Part shown: in pieces, positions 9,828 through 20,579 of the stretch
How the letters are laid out: each line of letters starts with the position of its first letter
How positions within the stretch are numbered: position 1 is the first letter of the stretch
Source of the DNA: Pseudochelatococcus contaminans
GTDB lineage: Bacteria; Pseudomonadota; Alphaproteobacteria; Rhizobiales; Beijerinckiaceae
Assembly: GCF_014195635.1 (NCBI RefSeq)
Contig: NZ_JACICC010000001.1
Coordinates: 862,683-926,682, forward strand
DNA: 64,000 nucleotides
Direction of reading: 5' to 3'
Translations under genes and position numbers: made by a program
Notes under the pieces: model-generated
What the model was told of the DNA's origin: nothing
Databases searched by the model: none
The model's input: the letters and a program-made list of their open reading frames with translations, nothing else

Positions 9828-11972
9828 TCAGCCTCCGATGACGCCAAAATCGGCCACGGTCAAGGTGGCCAACCGGAGAGCGTCAAGCGTCCGCAGGCGA
9901 TTCGCGCGCAGATCGGCGTCATCGGCATTCACCGTCACGGCATCGAAGAATGCATCGACGGCAGGCCGGAGCGCCGCAAGCGCACGCATGGCGGCTTCGA
10001 AATCCTCACGGGCGATTGCCTCACGAACGGATTCATTGGCCACGCGCAGCGCTTCAACCAGCACCTTTTCCTGCTCCTCACCACGGGCGAGAACAAGCGA
10101 TGCATCAACGCCGCCGCTGAACGTGCGGCCATCCTTCTTTTCTTCGATTCGCAGAATGTTGACAGCGCGGCGATAACCGGCCAGCAGGTTGGCGCCGTCG
10201 TCGGTTTCAAGGAAGGTTCCCAGCGCCTCAACGCGCCGCACGGCAGCTGTAAGATCGTCCTGCCCGTCGAGCGCGAACACGGCGGCAATGAGATCATGCC
10301 GCGCACCCTTGTCGCGCAGATAAACGGTGAGGCGATCAGCAATGAACGACAGCAGATCGGCCGAAACAGCCGTCTTGTCGGACGAGACAGGCAGTGCATC
10401 CAGCGCTGCGCCGATCAGTTCGCCCAACCGCACACGCAACCCGTTTTCCAGAATAAGGCGGATCACACCAAGTGCGGCGCGGCGGAGGGCAAACGGATCT
10501 TTGGAGCCGGTGGGCTTTTCATCGATAGCCCAGAACCCTGCGAGCGTATCGAGCTTGTCAGCCAGCGCCAGCGCCACCGATACGGCGGAGGACGGCACGG
10601 AATCGGATGGCCCCTGCGGCTTGTAATGCTCCTCGATGGCGGCAGCGACAGACGCGTCCTCACCTTGCGCCAGCGCATAATAGCGGCCCATCAGGCCCTG
10701 CAGTTCAGGGAACTCGCCCACCATCTCGGTGACGAGATCTGCTTTCGCCAATGTCGCCGCACGCGCCGCGATGTCAGCATCGGCCCCAGCCAAAGGCGCA
10801 ATCCGGCGTGCGAGCGACACGATGCGCTCGATGCGGGCGGCCTGCGTGCCGAGCTTCTCGTGGAACACGATGTTCAGGGCCTTCAGCCGCTCAAGCCGCT
10901 GATCGAGCGGTTTCAGGCTGCTGCCGGCAAACTCCGGCAAGGGCTTCTGATCCGTTTCCCAAAAAAATCGGGCGTCGGACAACCGGGCGCGCACGACGCG
11001 TTCATTGCCGGCAACAATCGCCGCACCGCCATCGCGAGCCTCGATGTTGGAAATCAGGATAAACTTGTTTGCGAGCTTTCCGGTAGAACGCTTTGTCAAA
11101 ACAAAGCATTTCTGGTTTGCGCGGATCGTTGCCCGGATCACTTCCGGCGGCACCTGGAGGTAAGCGGCATCGAAGCTGCCTATCAAAACCACCGGCCATT
11201 CCACCAGCCCGCCGACTTCTTCGAGCAAGCCTTCGTCGGGCACGATCTCATAACCTTGAGCGAAGGCAATCGTGTTGGCATCCGCCTCGATGCGGCGCTT
11301 TCGCTCATCGAGATCGAGGACAACATGTGATTTTTCAAGCGCTTCGACGTATTTCTCAAAGCTGCGTACAAGGATTGGCCCTTGGGACAGGAACCGATGC
11401 CCGCGGGTTTCGTCGGATGCGACGATGCCGTCAATCTCGAACGGCACGACGTCCGGCGTTTCGGTTTCCGGGCCAAACGTGCACAGGATCGATTGTAACG
11501 GCCGCACCCAGCGCAGGCTGCCGGGTTCGGCAGATGCAGCGCCCCAGCGCATGGACTTTGGCCACGGGAAGCCGCGCACGACTGCAGGCACGATGTCCGC
11601 CAGCACGGCCGGCGTCTTGCGCCCCTCGCGGCGAATGCGGGCAACGTAGAACTCGCCCTTCTTCGGGTCCGCCACGATATCGGCCTCCTCGATGGAATTG
11701 AGGCCGGCGCTTTTCAAAAAGCCCTGAATGGCGGCGTCCGGAGCGCCTACGCGCGGCCCCTTGCGCTCTTCCTCCACGTCCGGCTGGCGGGCGGGAAGGC
11801 CAACCACCTGCAACGTCAAACGCCGCGGCGTGACATAAGCCCGCGCGCCTTCATAAGCGAGGCCCTGCTCCACCAATGCATCGGTGACGAGCTTTTTCAG
11901 GTCTTCCGCCGCCTTGCGCTGCATGCGGGCGGGGATTTCTTCCGAACGAAGTTCAAGGAGCAGATCGGGCAT
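9828..11972 (-). CDS. glyS: Glycyl-tRNA synthetase beta subunit
   Basis: Beta subunit of the bacterial alpha2beta2 glycyl-tRNA synthetase; it binds tRNA-Gly and carries an HD-like domain. The 714-residue protein begins [18 protein letters not shown], the hallmark start of GlyS, and contains the usual RWGxxxxxFxRP-like region ([20 protein letters not shown]). C-terminal residues include the DALR-type anticodon-binding region. It follows glyQ in the same direction with a 64-base gap, so the two are very probably one operon. Confidence 0.96.
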   Translation of the reverse strand: MPDLLLELRSEEIPARMQRKAAEDLKKLVTDALVEQGLAYEGARAYVTPRRLTLQVVGLPARQPDVEEERKGPRVGAPDAAIQGFLKSAGLNSIEEADIVADPKKGEFYVARIRREGRKTPAVLADIVPAVVRGFPWPKSMRWGAASAEPGSLRWVRPLQSILCTFGPETETPDVVPFEIDGIVASDETRGHRFLSQGPILVRSFEKYVEALEKSHVVLDLDERKRRIEADANTIAFAQGYEIVPDEGLLEEVGGLVEWPVVLIGSFDAAYLQVPPEVIRATIRANQKCFVLTKRSTGKLANKFILISNIEARDGGAAIVAGNERVVRARLSDARFFWETDQKPLPEFAGSSLKPLDQRLERLKALNIVFHEKLGTQAARIERIVSLARRIAPLAGADADIAARAATLAKADLVTEMVGEFPELQGLMGRYYALAQGEDASVAAAIEEHYKPQGPSDSVPSSAVSVALALADKLDTLAGFWAIDEKPTGSKDPFALRRAALGVIRLILENGLRVRLGELIGAALDALPVSSDKTAVSADLLSFIADRLTVYLRDKGARHDLIAAVFALDGQDDLTAAVRRVEALGTFLETDDGANLLAGYRRAVNILRIEEKKDGRTFSGGVDASLVLARGEEQEKVLVEALRVANESVREAIAREDFEAAMRALAALRPAVDAFFDAVTVNADDADLRANRLRTLDALRLATLTVADFGVIGG

Positions 11973-12036
11973 GAGGCGAGCTTTTCAGAATGGGACATCT
12001 ATAAACAATGCGGGAAACGCACGAGCGCGGCAATTC

Positions 12037-12972
12037 TCAGGCGGCGCCACCGGCATCCGTCAACAACCATGCCGCGCCGCAAGCCTTGGCAAGTTCGCGC
12101 ACACGCAGAATGTAGCTCTGCCGCTCGGTCACGGAGATGACGCCGCGCGCGTCGAGCAGGTTGAACGCATGCCCGGCCTTGAGGCACTGATCGTAAGCCG
12201 GTTGCACCATGAGGTGGCGCTTGTTCGCGTCATCCGCCCCGCTGGCGAGCAGCGCGCGGCACTCTTCCTCCGCCTCGCGGAAGCGGCGAAACAGCGCTTC
12301 CGTGTTGGCGTGCTCGAAGTTATAGCGCGAATATTCCTGCTCGGCCTGAAGGAACACGTCCCGGTATGTCACCTTCTCCGCGCCTTCACGGCCATTGAAG
12401 TTGAGATCCATGATGCTCTCGACGTTCTGGAGATAGCAGGCGAGGCGTTCCAGCCCATATGTCAGCTCGCCGGAAACAGGCGCGCACTCGATGCCGGCGA
12501 CCTGCTGGAAATAGGTGAACTGGCTCACCTCCATGCCGTCGCACCAGCACTCCCAACCCAGCCCCCACGCGCCAAGGGTGGGGTTTTCCCAATCGTCCTC
12601 GACGAATCGGATGTCATGCAGCCGCATATCGATGCCGATTGCTGCGAGCGAGCGCAGGTAAAGCTCCTGCAAATCCGGCGGGTTGGGCTTCAGGATGACC
12701 TGAAATTGGTAATAATGCTGCAAGCGGTTGGGATTTTCGCCATAGCGGCCATCTTTTGGGCGGCGCGAGGGCTGTACATAGGCCGCCTTCCATGGCTTTG
12801 GCCCGAGCGAGCGCAGCGTGGTGCCGGGATGCGACGTACCCGCGCCCACTTCCATATCGTACGGCTGAAGGATCACGCAGCCTTCGGCGGCCCAGAACCG
12901 TTGCAGCGTCAGGATAAGTCCCTGAAAAGAGCGGGTGGGGTGAAGGGGATCGTTGCTATCGGGAGCGCTCAT
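12037..12972 (-). CDS. glyQ: Glycyl-tRNA synthetase alpha subunit
   Basis: Catalytic class II subunit that forms glycyl-adenylate. Conserved GlyQ blocks are visible: [54 protein letters not shown] in two pieces, and the [14 protein letters not shown] segment. From the ATG at 12970-12972 it is 311 residues, the normal size; an in-frame GTG at 13005 would add 11 residues but gives no better ribosome site. It is first gene of the glyQ-glyS pair and is divergent from lepA. Confidence 0.96.
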   Translation of the reverse strand: MSAPDSNDPLHPTRSFQGLILTLQRFWAAEGCVILQPYDMEVGAGTSHPGTTLRSLGPKPWKAAYVQPSRRPKDGRYGENPNRLQHYYQFQVILKPNPPDLQELYLRSLAAIGIDMRLHDIRFVEDDWENPTLGAWGLGWECWCDGMEVSQFTYFQQVAGIECAPVSGELTYGLERLACYLQNVESIMDLNFNGREGAEKVTYRDVFLQAEQEYSRYNFEHANTEALFRRFREAEEECRALLASGADDANKRHLMVQPAYDQCLKAGHAFNLLDARGVISVTERQSYILRVRELAKACGAAWLLTDAGGAA

Positions 12973-13198
12973 CGCCGAACCATGCCACAATTTTGGCCCG
13001 CGCACACGGCGGACATGAAAAGATGCGACAAACTAGTCCTCAGCGCTTCTGAGTCAAGGTCGTCCAGACATCTCCGAGCCAATGGCCGGGCCATTTTTAC
13101 CCTGCGGCGGCAGAGAGAGGCTATTTCCGCTCAAGATTCTGATGGACACGCGCGGGACGCTCTTGGCGGCGCACGCGCGGCCTGATATGGCGTTCGGC

Positions 13199-15004
13199 AT
13201 GAGTGCTCACAGCTTTGACAACATCCGAAATTTCTCGATCGTCGCCCATATCGACCATGGCAAATCGACGCTCGCCGACCGTCTCATCCAGACCACGGGG
13301 ACCATGTCCGACCGTGAGATGGTGGAGCAGGTGCTCGACAACATGGATATCGAGCGCGAACGCGGCATCACCATCAAGGCGCAAACCGTGCGCCTCGAAT
13401 ATCGGGCGAAGGACGGCAAGGTCTATATCCTCAACCTGATGGATACGCCCGGCCACGTCGACTTCGCCTATGAGGTGTCGCGCTCGCTGGCCGCCTGCGA
13501 GGGATCGCTGCTCGTGGTCGACGCCTCGCAGGGCGTCGAGGCGCAGACGCTTGCCAACGTGTATCAGGCCATCGACGCCAACCACGAAATCGTGCCGATT
13601 CTCAACAAGATCGACCTGCCCGCCGCGGAACCGGAGCGCGTGAAGGAGCAGATCGAGGAAGTCATCGGCATCGACGCTTCCGAAGCTGTGGAAATTTCGG
13701 CCAAGACTGGCCTCAATATCGAGGGCGTGCTGGAGGCTATCGTCACCCGTCTGCCGCCGCCCGTCGGCGATGCGGATGCGCCCTTGAAAGCGCTGCTGGT
13801 GGATAGCTGGTACGACGCCTATCTCGGCGTGGTCGTGCTTGTGCGCATCATCGATGGCCGGCTGAAAAAAGGCCAGACCATCCGTATGATCGGCACGAAC
13901 GCGAGTTATCAGGTTGATCGCGTGGGCGTGTTCCGGCCCAAGATGGCAAACGTCGATTCGCTCGGCCCTGGCGAAGTCGGCTTCCTGACGGCGTCGATCA
14001 AGGAAGTGGCCGATACCGCAGTCGGCGACACCATCACCGATGAAAAGCGCCCCTGCGCCGAGGCCCTGCCAGACTTCAAGCCCGTGCAGCCGGTTGTGTT
14101 CTGCGGGTTGTTCCCTGTCGATGCAGCGGACTTCGAGGATCTGCGCGCCGCCATGGGTAAGCTGCGGCTGAACGACGCCAGCTTCTCCTATGAGATGGAG
14201 ACATCCGCGGCGCTGGGCTTCGGCTTCCGCTGCGGCTTCCTCGGGCTGCTGCACCTCGAAATCATTCAGGAGCGGCTGGAGCGCGAGTTCAACCTCGATC
14301 TGATCTCGACCGCACCGTCTGTCGTGTATCAGCTCGCCATGCGGGACGGCACCACCATCGATCTGCACAACCCGGCCGACATGCCGGATGTCATGAAGAT
14401 CGAAGAAATTTCCGAGCCGTGGATCCGCGCCACCATTCTGACGCCGGACGAGTATCTGGGCGCCATCATCAAGCTGTGTCAGGACAGGCGCGGTGAGCAG
14501 GTCGACCTCAACTATGTCGGCAAGCGTGCCATGGTCGTCTACGATCTGCCGCTCAACGAAGTGGTGTTCGATTTCTACGACCGGCTGAAATCGGTGTCGA
14601 AGGGCTATGCCTCGTTCGACTATCAGATCACCGAATATCGCGTCGGCGATCTGGTGAAAATGTCGCTTCTGGTCAACGCCGAGCCAGTGGACGCGCTGTC
14701 CATGCTGGTGCACCGCTCTCGCGCCGAGGCGCGTGGCCGGGCCATGTGCGAAAAGCTCAAAGAGCTGATTCCGCCGCATATGTTCCAGATCCCGGTGCAG
14801 GCGGCGATCGGCGGCAAGATCATTGCGCGTGAGACAATTCGTGCGCTCCGAAAGGACGTTACGGCCAAATGCTACGGCGGTGACGCAACACGTAAGCGCA
14901 AGTTGCTGGACAAGCAGAAAGAAGGCAAAAAGCGCATGCGTCAGTTCGGCAAAGTGGAGATTCCGCAGGAAGCCTTCATTGCCGCGCTCAAGATGGACGA
15001 TTGA
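13199..15004 (+). CDS. lepA: Elongation factor 4 (LepA), ribosome GTPase
   Basis: Translational GTPase that binds ribosomes and affects initiation or back-translocation under stress. G1 [15 protein letters not shown]3 DTPGHVDF and G4 NKIDLP are all present in the first 140 residues. The EF4-specific C-terminal domain ends in a basic tail ([19 protein letters not shown]). The open frame reaches back to 13082, but the ATG at 13199 gives [17 protein letters not shown] and 601 residues, the standard EF4 length. A 644-codon frame on the other strand is its shadow. Confidence 0.97.
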   Translation: MSAHSFDNIRNFSIVAHIDHGKSTLADRLIQTTGTMSDREMVEQVLDNMDIERERGITIKAQTVRLEYRAKDGKVYILNLMDTPGHVDFAYEVSRSLAACEGSLLVVDASQGVEAQTLANVYQAIDANHEIVPILNKIDLPAAEPERVKEQIEEVIGIDASEAVEISAKTGLNIEGVLEAIVTRLPPPVGDADAPLKALLVDSWYDAYLGVVVLVRIIDGRLKKGQTIRMIGTNASYQVDRVGVFRPKMANVDSLGPGEVGFLTASIKEVADTAVGDTITDEKRPCAEALPDFKPVQPVVFCGLFPVDAADFEDLRAAMGKLRLNDASFSYEMETSAALGFGFRCGFLGLLHLEIIQERLEREFNLDLISTAPSVVYQLAMRDGTTIDLHNPADMPDVMKIEEISEPWIRATILTPDEYLGAIIKLCQDRRGEQVDLNYVGKRAMVVYDLPLNEVVFDFYDRLKSVSKGYASFDYQITEYRVGDLVKMSLLVNAEPVDALSMLVHRSRAEARGRAMCEKLKELIPPHMFQIPVQAAIGGKIIARETIRALRKDVTAKCYGGDATRKRKLLDKQKEGKKRMRQFGKVEIPQEAFIAALKMDD

Positions 15005-15402
15005 TGCACACTGCCTCGTCGGCCGGAAATGGGCAGCGTTCGCTGGTGCCTCCACGTGTCGGTATTGGTCGTGCAGGAAACGTGGCCATGCCGTGGGAGC
15101 AGCCGGTTATTCGGAGCTTCTCACGAATTATGTAATTGGCTCGCCCACGAACAGTTTCATCAGCTCGGACAATCGCCGCACGATTTGTCCTATCGGCAGG
15201 GCGCGAGTTTCCACGCAGGGCTGGATCAAGCATTGCAAGACGAGTCGAAAGGCCAGAACAGTCTGAAGTAGGTCCTGCCGGATTTGATCAGGTCATCGCA
15301 AAATACTTCCGTAACGGATCTCAATCTGCATGTTTCTGATGATAAGCGAAGCGGTTCACCGTGCCGTGAAACGGTGAACCGCCCCATGCCCGCCTTTGGG
15401 TA
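15005..15402. other. Gap between lepA and the metal-binding protein gene
   Basis: About 400 bases with no gene that I can support. The only structure is a strong hairpin at 15351-15382 described separately. Short open frames here lack ribosome sites and resemble nothing known to me. Confidence 0.5.
15351..15382 (-). terminator. Hairpin, probable terminator of the metal-binding protein gene
   Basis: Perfect 12-bp stem (GCGGTTCACCGT, 15351-15362, with its complement at 15371-15382) and an 8-base loop, 20 bases beyond the stop codon of the minus-strand gene. The following minus-strand bases TTCGCTTATC are only partly T-rich, so termination is likely but not certain. Confidence 0.55.
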
Positions 15403-16374
15403 TTACTGGCCGGCAAGGTTGCCGTTGGCGCCCTTTTCCGGTGCTTCTCCACCCAATGCGCGGGCAATGGTGGTGGCGTTGTGGTCGATCACGCCAATAT
15501 ACGTGCCCTCGTAAGTACCCGGCTCACCGGCTGCATCGGAGAACAATTCGCCCCCGATGACCACCTTGTGCCCCTTCGCGGCTGCGCCTTCTATCAGCGC
15601 ACGGACGTTACGATCCGACACCGAAGACTCGACGAAGACCGCACCGATCTTGCGGCTGACAAGCAGGTTGACCAGATCCTCGACCTGCTTCAACCCCGCC
15701 TCGCTTTCCGTGGATATGCCCTGAATACCCGCCACCTCATAGCCGTGAGCCCGGCCGAAGTAGTTGAACGCGTCATGCGCCGTCACCAGAACACGCGCCT
15801 GTTCCGGCACAGAGGCCAGCACCCTGTCCGCATAGTCGGCTATAGCGTCGATTTCCTTGATGTACTTGTCGGCATTGGCTTCGAAGGCCGCACGGCTTTC
15901 GGGCTGCAACTCGATCAGCGAGTCACGTGCAGCGGTTACCACGCCGGTCCATAGGCGCGGATCGAACCAGACGTGCGGATCCGGCAACGCGGCATTGTCC
16001 TCATCTGCCAGCAGGCGGTCGCGTGGCAGCTTGTCCGCCAGCGCGATGACCGGCTTGCGGCGCGCTAGAGCATCGAAGAACTCGCCCAACTGGGCCTCAA
16101 GGTGCAGTCCATGCCAGAACACGGCATCGGCACGAGCAGCAGCGGCTATGTCGGAACTCGTCTGTCTGTAAAGGTGGGGGTCGACGCCCGGCCCCATCAG
16201 CGCACGAACCTGTACATGATCGCCGCCAACGCGGCTGACTGCATCGGCAATGAAGCCTGTTGTCGCCACAACGTTCAGCTTTTCGTCAGCCAATGCCGCA
16301 CCGCCACCCAAAATGCCCGCCAGCGCCGTACCGAGCACACCCGCCAGCAGAGTTCGTCTCGCCAGATGAAACAT
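15403..16374 (-). CDS. Periplasmic Mn/Zn-binding ABC substrate-binding protein (TroA/SitA/ZnuA family)
   Basis: Cluster A-I metal-binding lipoprotein or periplasmic protein that feeds Mn2+ or Zn2+ to an ABC importer. A twin-Arg-like basic start (MFHLARRTLLAG) and hydrophobic stretch to about residue 30 form a signal peptide. Metal-site segments are visible: GPGVDPHLYR (His), DAVFWHGLHLE (His), the E/H region near SVSDRNVRAL, and GVIDHNATT near the end. There is no long His-rich loop, which favours the Mn-type over ZnuA. From the ATG at 16372-16374 (AAGGATGG before it) it has 323 residues. No permease or ATPase gene is adjacent, so its transporter must be elsewhere. Confidence 0.86.
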   Translation of the reverse strand: MFHLARRTLLAGVLGTALAGILGGGAALADEKLNVVATTGFIADAVSRVGGDHVQVRALMGPGVDPHLYRQTSSDIAAAARADAVFWHGLHLEAQLGEFFDALARRKPVIALADKLPRDRLLADEDNAALPDPHVWFDPRLWTGVVTAARDSLIELQPESRAAFEANADKYIKEIDAIADYADRVLASVPEQARVLVTAHDAFNYFGRAHGYEVAGIQGISTESEAGLKQVEDLVNLLVSRKIGAVFVESSVSDRNVRALIEGAAAKGHKVVIGGELFSDAAGEPGTYEGTYIGVIDHNATTIARALGGEAPEKGANGNLAGQ

Positions 16375-16386
16375 GAAACCATCCTT

Positions 16387-16405
16387 ATTGCAAATAAATC
16401 GCAAT
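16387..16405. promoter_or_regulatory. Candidate Fur/Mur/Zur-family operator
   Basis: A 19-bp inverted repeat, ATTGC-N9-GCAAT, lies 13 bases upstream of the start codon of the metal-binding protein. Fur-family regulators bind 19-bp AT-rich dyads, and rhizobial Mur (Mn-responsive Fur) sites contain TGCAA/TTGCA half sites. The position and the target's likely function fit metal repression. Assignment to Mur and not Zur is inference. Confidence 0.5.
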
Positions 16406-16642
16406 TGCATTTTTAGCGTGTCATGCTCCACTTTGCAAGCGGATATGCGCTGCTATCAGGCATCTCTGCCTGTGCGGAGCAACGAGGCCGGCGCGTCATC
16501 CACCGCAACTTTCCAAATGTTAATCCGGCCCGGGGTGGAGTTGGCGCGAGGGGTATGCCATTGATAACGGGCACGTGAACAGATCGAATCCTTGCAGGCA
16601 GGCGACAATGCCGGACTTCCTCGACAGAAGATTGCTTTCGGC

Positions 16643-18181
16643 ATGATCAGAATTGCCTTCGGCGCGGAAACGCCCCTCTCCTCTGCGCGTACACTTGCGG
16701 CGCTCATGATTGCAGGATCTCTATCAGCCTGTGCGGTCGGCCCGGACTATGCAAAGCCCGTCATCGACGTTCCCTCTCGCTGGAGCAATGACAAGTCTGC
16801 GCAATCGCCAAAGCCGGCTGAACTTGCCGGCTGGTGGAAGAAACTGCGTGACCCAACTCTGGACCGCCTTGTCGATGAAGCCGTCGCAGGGAATCTGGAT
16901 GTCGCCTCCGCCAAGGCGCGCGTGCGAGAGGCGCGCGCCAGCTACAATCAGGCAACGGGCGCCCTCTTCCCATCCATCGATGGATCGGCAAGCGCGACGC
17001 GCAGCCAGAGTGCCGGCGCCGCGGGCGGTCGCGGCGGCGCGGAAAGTTATGGCGGCTCGTCTGGCCGTATATCGAATTCTCTACGAGCCGGATTGGATGC
17101 GAGTTGGGAGGTCGATCTCTTCGGGTCGAACCAACGCAATGTCGAAGCCACACGTTATAGCCTCGATGCAGCCGAGGATGACCTGCGCGCAGCACTGGTG
17201 ACATTGATCGGCGATATTGCCGTGAATTATGTCGATGTGCGCAGTTATCAGGCGCGCATAGCGCTGGCCCGCCGCACCGCGGCGACACAACGTGAAACCG
17301 CACGGTTAACACGGGCAAAGTTTGAGGCCGGAAGCGCCTCCCGCGTCGACGTGGCGAACGCCGATGGGCAGGTAGCAAGCACCGAGGCCGGCATTCCGAC
17401 GCAGGAAGCGGCAATGGCGCAGGCCATCCATCGCCTCGGTGTCCTGACAGGGCGGGCACCAAATGCGCTTGCCGGGTTGCTGACTAAAACCGCGCCGGTT
17501 CCATCCCCCCGCCTGCCACTGCCGGCGGGCGTTCCGGCGGATATTCTGTTGTCGCGGCCTGATGTCCTTGCGGCTGAACGCCGGCTGGCGGAAGCAACCG
17601 CGCGGATTGGCGAGGCTGAAGCGGCGCTTTATCCCTCCATCAGCCTCACCGGCAATGTCGCGACCTCCGGGGTGCGGCTGGGCGATCTGGCGAAGAACTC
17701 TTCGATCAGTTGGTCGTTCGGCCCCTCGCTTAGCGTGCCGGTATTCAATGCGGGCCAGTTGCGTGCGGCGGTTGCGGCAGCACAAGCCCGTCGTGATCAG
17801 CAGTTTCTTGCGCTGCACTCAAGCGTGCTGGTGGCCCTGGAAGAAGTGGAGAACGCCATCGTGGCGCTCGCTCAGGAGCGGATACGCTACGGCAAGCTGT
17901 CGGAGGCGGTCAGGAACTATCGCGAAGCAGCCGGCCTCGCCCGTACCCTGTTCGAAAGCGGTTCAACGAGTTTTATCGAGGTGCTGGACGCGGAGCGCTC
18001 ATTGTATTCCGCCGAGGATGCGCTCATTCAAAGCCGCGTCAACATCGCGGCGCAGTACATTGCGCTCAACAAGGCGCTTGGCGGCGGCTGGAGCGGTGCT
18101 GTGGAAACAGCCAAACCTGTCGTTGTGGACAGCAACACCGGCCCACGACCTGCTGCATTCCTGCGCACACCGTCACAGTAA
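16643..18181 (+). CDS. Efflux-system outer-membrane lipoprotein, NodT/OprM family
   Basis: TolC-like outer-membrane channel of an RND efflux system. The N-terminus has a signal peptide ending in the lipobox LSAC (Cys about residue 30), followed by AVGPDYAKP, the standard mature start of this family. Two OEP repeats follow, with the conserved LLSRPDVLAAERRLAEA block in the second. From the ATG at 16643 it is 512 residues; a TTG at 16592 would add 17. No membrane-fusion or RND pump gene is adjacent, so it is an orphan channel. It is divergent from the metal-binding protein gene. Confidence 0.9.
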   Translation: MIRIAFGAETPLSSARTLAALMIAGSLSACAVGPDYAKPVIDVPSRWSNDKSAQSPKPAELAGWWKKLRDPTLDRLVDEAVAGNLDVASAKARVREARASYNQATGALFPSIDGSASATRSQSAGAAGGRGGAESYGGSSGRISNSLRAGLDASWEVDLFGSNQRNVEATRYSLDAAEDDLRAALVTLIGDIAVNYVDVRSYQARIALARRTAATQRETARLTRAKFEAGSASRVDVANADGQVASTEAGIPTQEAAMAQAIHRLGVLTGRAPNALAGLLTKTAPVPSPRLPLPAGVPADILLSRPDVLAAERRLAEATARIGEAEAALYPSISLTGNVATSGVRLGDLAKNSSISWSFGPSLSVPVFNAGQLRAAVAAAQARRDQQFLALHSSVLVALEEVENAIVALAQERIRYGKLSEAVRNYREAAGLARTLFESGSTSFIEVLDAERSLYSAEDALIQSRVNIAAQYIALNKALGGGWSGAVETAKPVVVDSNTGPRPAAFLRTPSQ

Positions 18182-18237
18182 TCGAAACGCACTTTCTCTT
18201 TTTTGCCGATAAATCCTGCCGCACGGTCGCGCTGATG

Positions 18238-18276
18238 AAAAAAGCGCACCGCCAACAGGCGATGCGCTTCTATTTT
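18238..18276. terminator. Bidirectional terminator between the efflux channel and ppk2
   Basis: AAGCGCA (18242-18248) pairs with TGCGCTT (18263-18269), and an inner CGCC/GGCG pairing closes an AACA loop. A run of A precedes the stem and CTATTTT follows it, so it can stop transcription from both converging genes. Confidence 0.75.
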
Positions 18277-18334
18277 GCGGCCCCCGGGCAAAGCAAAGCC
18301 TGCTTCGCCCGAAAGACGTAAAGTGAAGTCCGTC

Positions 18335-19255
18335 TCAGTACTTCTCTGGAACGAAAAGCTCTTCCGGCAGAATTTCACGCTCGTAGTGCGGGTTGAAGAC
18401 GCGCTCCGGCAGCGTGATTTCTTCGTGCGGAACGGGCTCGTAAGGCAGCAGGCCCAGAAGGTGATCGATGCAGTTAAGCCGCGCACGCTTCTTGTCGTTA
18501 CCCTTGACGATATACCAGGGAGCCTCGGGAATGCTCGTGCGGGCGAACATGTCTTCCTTGGCCTTGGTGTACTGCTCCCAACGAACGCGCGACTGCAGAT
18601 CCATCGGCGACAGCTTCCACTGCTTCATCGGATCGTGGATGCGCATCAGGAACCGGAGCTGCTGCTCTTCGTCGGTGATGGAGAACCAGTACTTGATCAC
18701 CTTGATGTCCGAACGGATGAGCATACGCTCGAACTCGGGAACATCGTGGAAGAAGTCTTCGACCTGGTGAGGGGTGGCGAACTCCATCACACGCTCGACA
18801 CCGGCACGGTTGTACCAGGAGCGGTCGAACAGCACGATCTCGCCGCCAGCCGGCAGGTGAGGCACGTAGCGCTGGAAGTACCACTGCGTCTTCTCACGAT
18901 CGCTGGGCGCGGGCAGAGCCACAACACGAACGATACGCGGATTGAGCCGCTGCGTGATGCGCTTGATGACGCCGCCCTTACCGGCAGAGTCACGACCTTC
19001 AAAAATAACGACAATTTTCTGCTTGGTCTTCGCAACCCAATCCTGCAACTTGATCAGCTCAGATTGGAGACGAAGAAGCTCGGTGAAATACACCCGCCGA
19101 TCAATCGTGTCGGAATGGGCCTGCTTGAACATCTGCCGCAACTCAAGCGACAGGGCCGGTTCCGACATTTCAAGCTCGAAATCTTCATCAAGCGTATCTT
19201 CCAGCTCGGCTTTGAGCCAATCAGCCGGGTTGTTTTCCGTGTTGTCGTGTTCCAT
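18335..19255 (-). CDS. ppk2: Polyphosphate kinase 2 (PPK2)
   Basis: Uses polyphosphate to phosphorylate ADP or GDP (or the reverse) in the cytoplasm. The single PPK2 domain shows the Walker A-like FEGRDSAGKGG, the lid arginines, and Walker B DRSWYNRAGVERVM. The length of 306 residues and the PSDREKTQWYFQRYV segment fit one-domain class I PPK2. The ATG at 19253-19255 is preferred to the upstream one at 19282, because AGGAA lies in front of it. An acidic N-terminal tail of about 35 residues precedes the domain. No ppk1 or ppx gene is nearby. Confidence 0.93.
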   Translation of the reverse strand: MEHDNTENNPADWLKAELEDTLDEDFELEMSEPALSLELRQMFKQAHSDTIDRRVYFTELLRLQSELIKLQDWVAKTKQKIVVIFEGRDSAGKGGVIKRITQRLNPRIVRVVALPAPSDREKTQWYFQRYVPHLPAGGEIVLFDRSWYNRAGVERVMEFATPHQVEDFFHDVPEFERMLIRSDIKVIKYWFSITDEEQQLRFLMRIHDPMKQWKLSPMDLQSRVRWEQYTKAKEDMFARTSIPEAPWYIVKGNDKKRARLNCIDHLLGLLPYEPVPHEEITLPERVFNPHYEREILPEELFVPEKY

Positions 19256-20087
19256 GTGGCCATTCCTGCTGTTACAACCCACCTGCCGCCCGCCGGGCGC
19301 CCAAGTCGCAAAATTCCTCTTTGCCCTGAATAGAAAGGGTCGATGCAGTCTCGACCGGCCTCTTCTTCAGGTGCGGGCATTTGCGCGATCACAAACTCCG
19401 CCATTTAAGACCCTTTCGAGTCAGAAAACTGGCTACCAGCGGCGGGTGACATACGCGTGACGAGCACTGCACGAACGTAGACAAGAAGCTATTCGCAAGC
19501 ATGGGTGACAACCGACATGTTTTGGGTGGCATCTGCTCGATCCATTGCGCCGTCTATATTTTATTAGAAAAATGTATTTCATGCATAATAATGCATTAAA
19601 ACAATAATATTCAGAAAATAAAATAAAAAACAAACAATAACTGATTGTTTTTTTATTATTATAGATTGATTTTTAATAAAATAAAATTTGTCCCAGTGTT
19701 TCTCATAAACTAGATGCCCACACGTCACTCAGTTCCGCCATGAGCTGCCCCCTCTTCGAGGGGGCTCCGGCGCTTTTTCCGGTATTAATTATACCTCATC
19801 GGTCGAGGTGCCTGATTTCCTTGTCGATCTGAAGGCGGGCATGCAACTGTTTACCCAGGATCAATTCGAAATCAGGGGTGAATACAAGGCTCAGATCGGT
19901 GATCGTTTCCTGAGCCATGAAGCCAGCTTGAGGCTTGGCGTCAAGTTCTGATATTCTTCACTGACCGGCCCCGTTTCATATGTATGGAGTTAATTCAGCG
20001 ACCGCACGGGTTTGGTCCCGGATTAAGAGACACGCCCACCCATGCTTGATATAAGCACTTCATAGAATGGATATTGTGGAGGTTCCG
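19256..20087. other. Long gap with a very AT-rich patch and a decayed gene tail
   Basis: About 830 bases without an intact gene. From 19550 to 19700 the sequence is strongly AT-rich, unlike everything around it. An 8-bp hairpin (GCCCCCTC, loop TTC, GAGGGGGC, about 19747-19765) followed by CTTTTTCC could be a terminator. A degraded autotransporter C-terminus follows (own entry). The pattern suggests an old insertion or deletion point. Confidence 0.6.
19709..19951 (+). pseudogene. C-terminal remnant of an autotransporter / outer-membrane beta-barrel gene
   Basis: The frame is open from 19709 to the TGA at 19949-19951 but has no start codon or ribosome site. From about 19781 it reads like the last strands of an autotransporter barrel: INYTSSVEVPDFLVDLKAGM, then EIRGEYKAQIGDRF, and the final strand EASLRLGVKF ending in Phe, the signal recognised by the BAM complex. 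Everything upstream of that is missing; the AT-rich patch sits where the passenger and most of the barrel should be. It is therefore a gene fossil. A second, shorter copy of the same tail occurs at 27239-27268. Confidence 0.6.
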
Positions 20088-20456
20088 ATGGAACGCGCGT
20101 TTGTCGTGCTTGGGGCGATTTTCGGTGTGGCGGGAACGGCAGCAGCCGCTGCGGCAAGTCACATTACCGGCGCGGGCTCGGGACTCGATACCGCGGCGAA
20201 CTTTCTGCTGTTTCATGCGCCTGCACTGATCGGCATCGCGTTGCTTGTCAAAACCGGAACCGTACACGCCAACATCGGGCGCTTCGGCGGCCTGCTGGTG
20301 CTGGTTGGCGTTGCACTTTTCAGCGGCCAGTTGGCGCTCCGCGCGCTGGCGGATGCATCGTTGTTTCCGATGGCAGCACCAGCCGGGGGAACGACGCTGA
20401 TGATTGGCTGGCTGCTTGTTGGCTTGGCAGCATTGGTTGGCCCGCGGCGCGTCTGA
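20088..20456 (+). CDS. DUF423 small membrane protein
   Basis: A 122-residue inner-membrane protein with four hydrophobic segments. It matches the DUF423/YgdD family by its N-terminal FVVLGAIFGVAGTAAAAAASH-like pattern (residues about 4-23) and the FHAPALIGIALL and FSGQLALRALA-like blocks. The function of the family is unknown. The ATG at 20088 is used because GTGGAGG lies 5 bases upstream; the longer frame from 20067 has no such site. It stands alone, 120 bases before the antiporter gene. Confidence 0.82.
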   Translation: MERAFVVLGAIFGVAGTAAAAAASHITGAGSGLDTAANFLLFHAPALIGIALLVKTGTVHANIGRFGGLLVLVGVALFSGQLALRALADASLFPMAAPAGGTTLMIGWLLVGLAALVGPRRV

Positions 20457-20579
20457 GTTTCTTTGACTTATGGCATGCGCTTTGGTAAAAAATCTCAATT
20501 CTGATGCTTCCTGAAGCCTCGGCCGGGACGACCCGGTCGCGATGACATCGGGCGGGGACGGCCCCGACAGGGGAAGCTC

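Noticed and set aside
13121..15055. 644-codon open frame on the minus strand
   Set aside because: Antisense shadow of lepA.
19433..19633. 66-codon minus-strand frame in the AT-rich patch
   Set aside because: No ribosome site, odd composition (Cys/Arg-rich), no resemblance to any protein.
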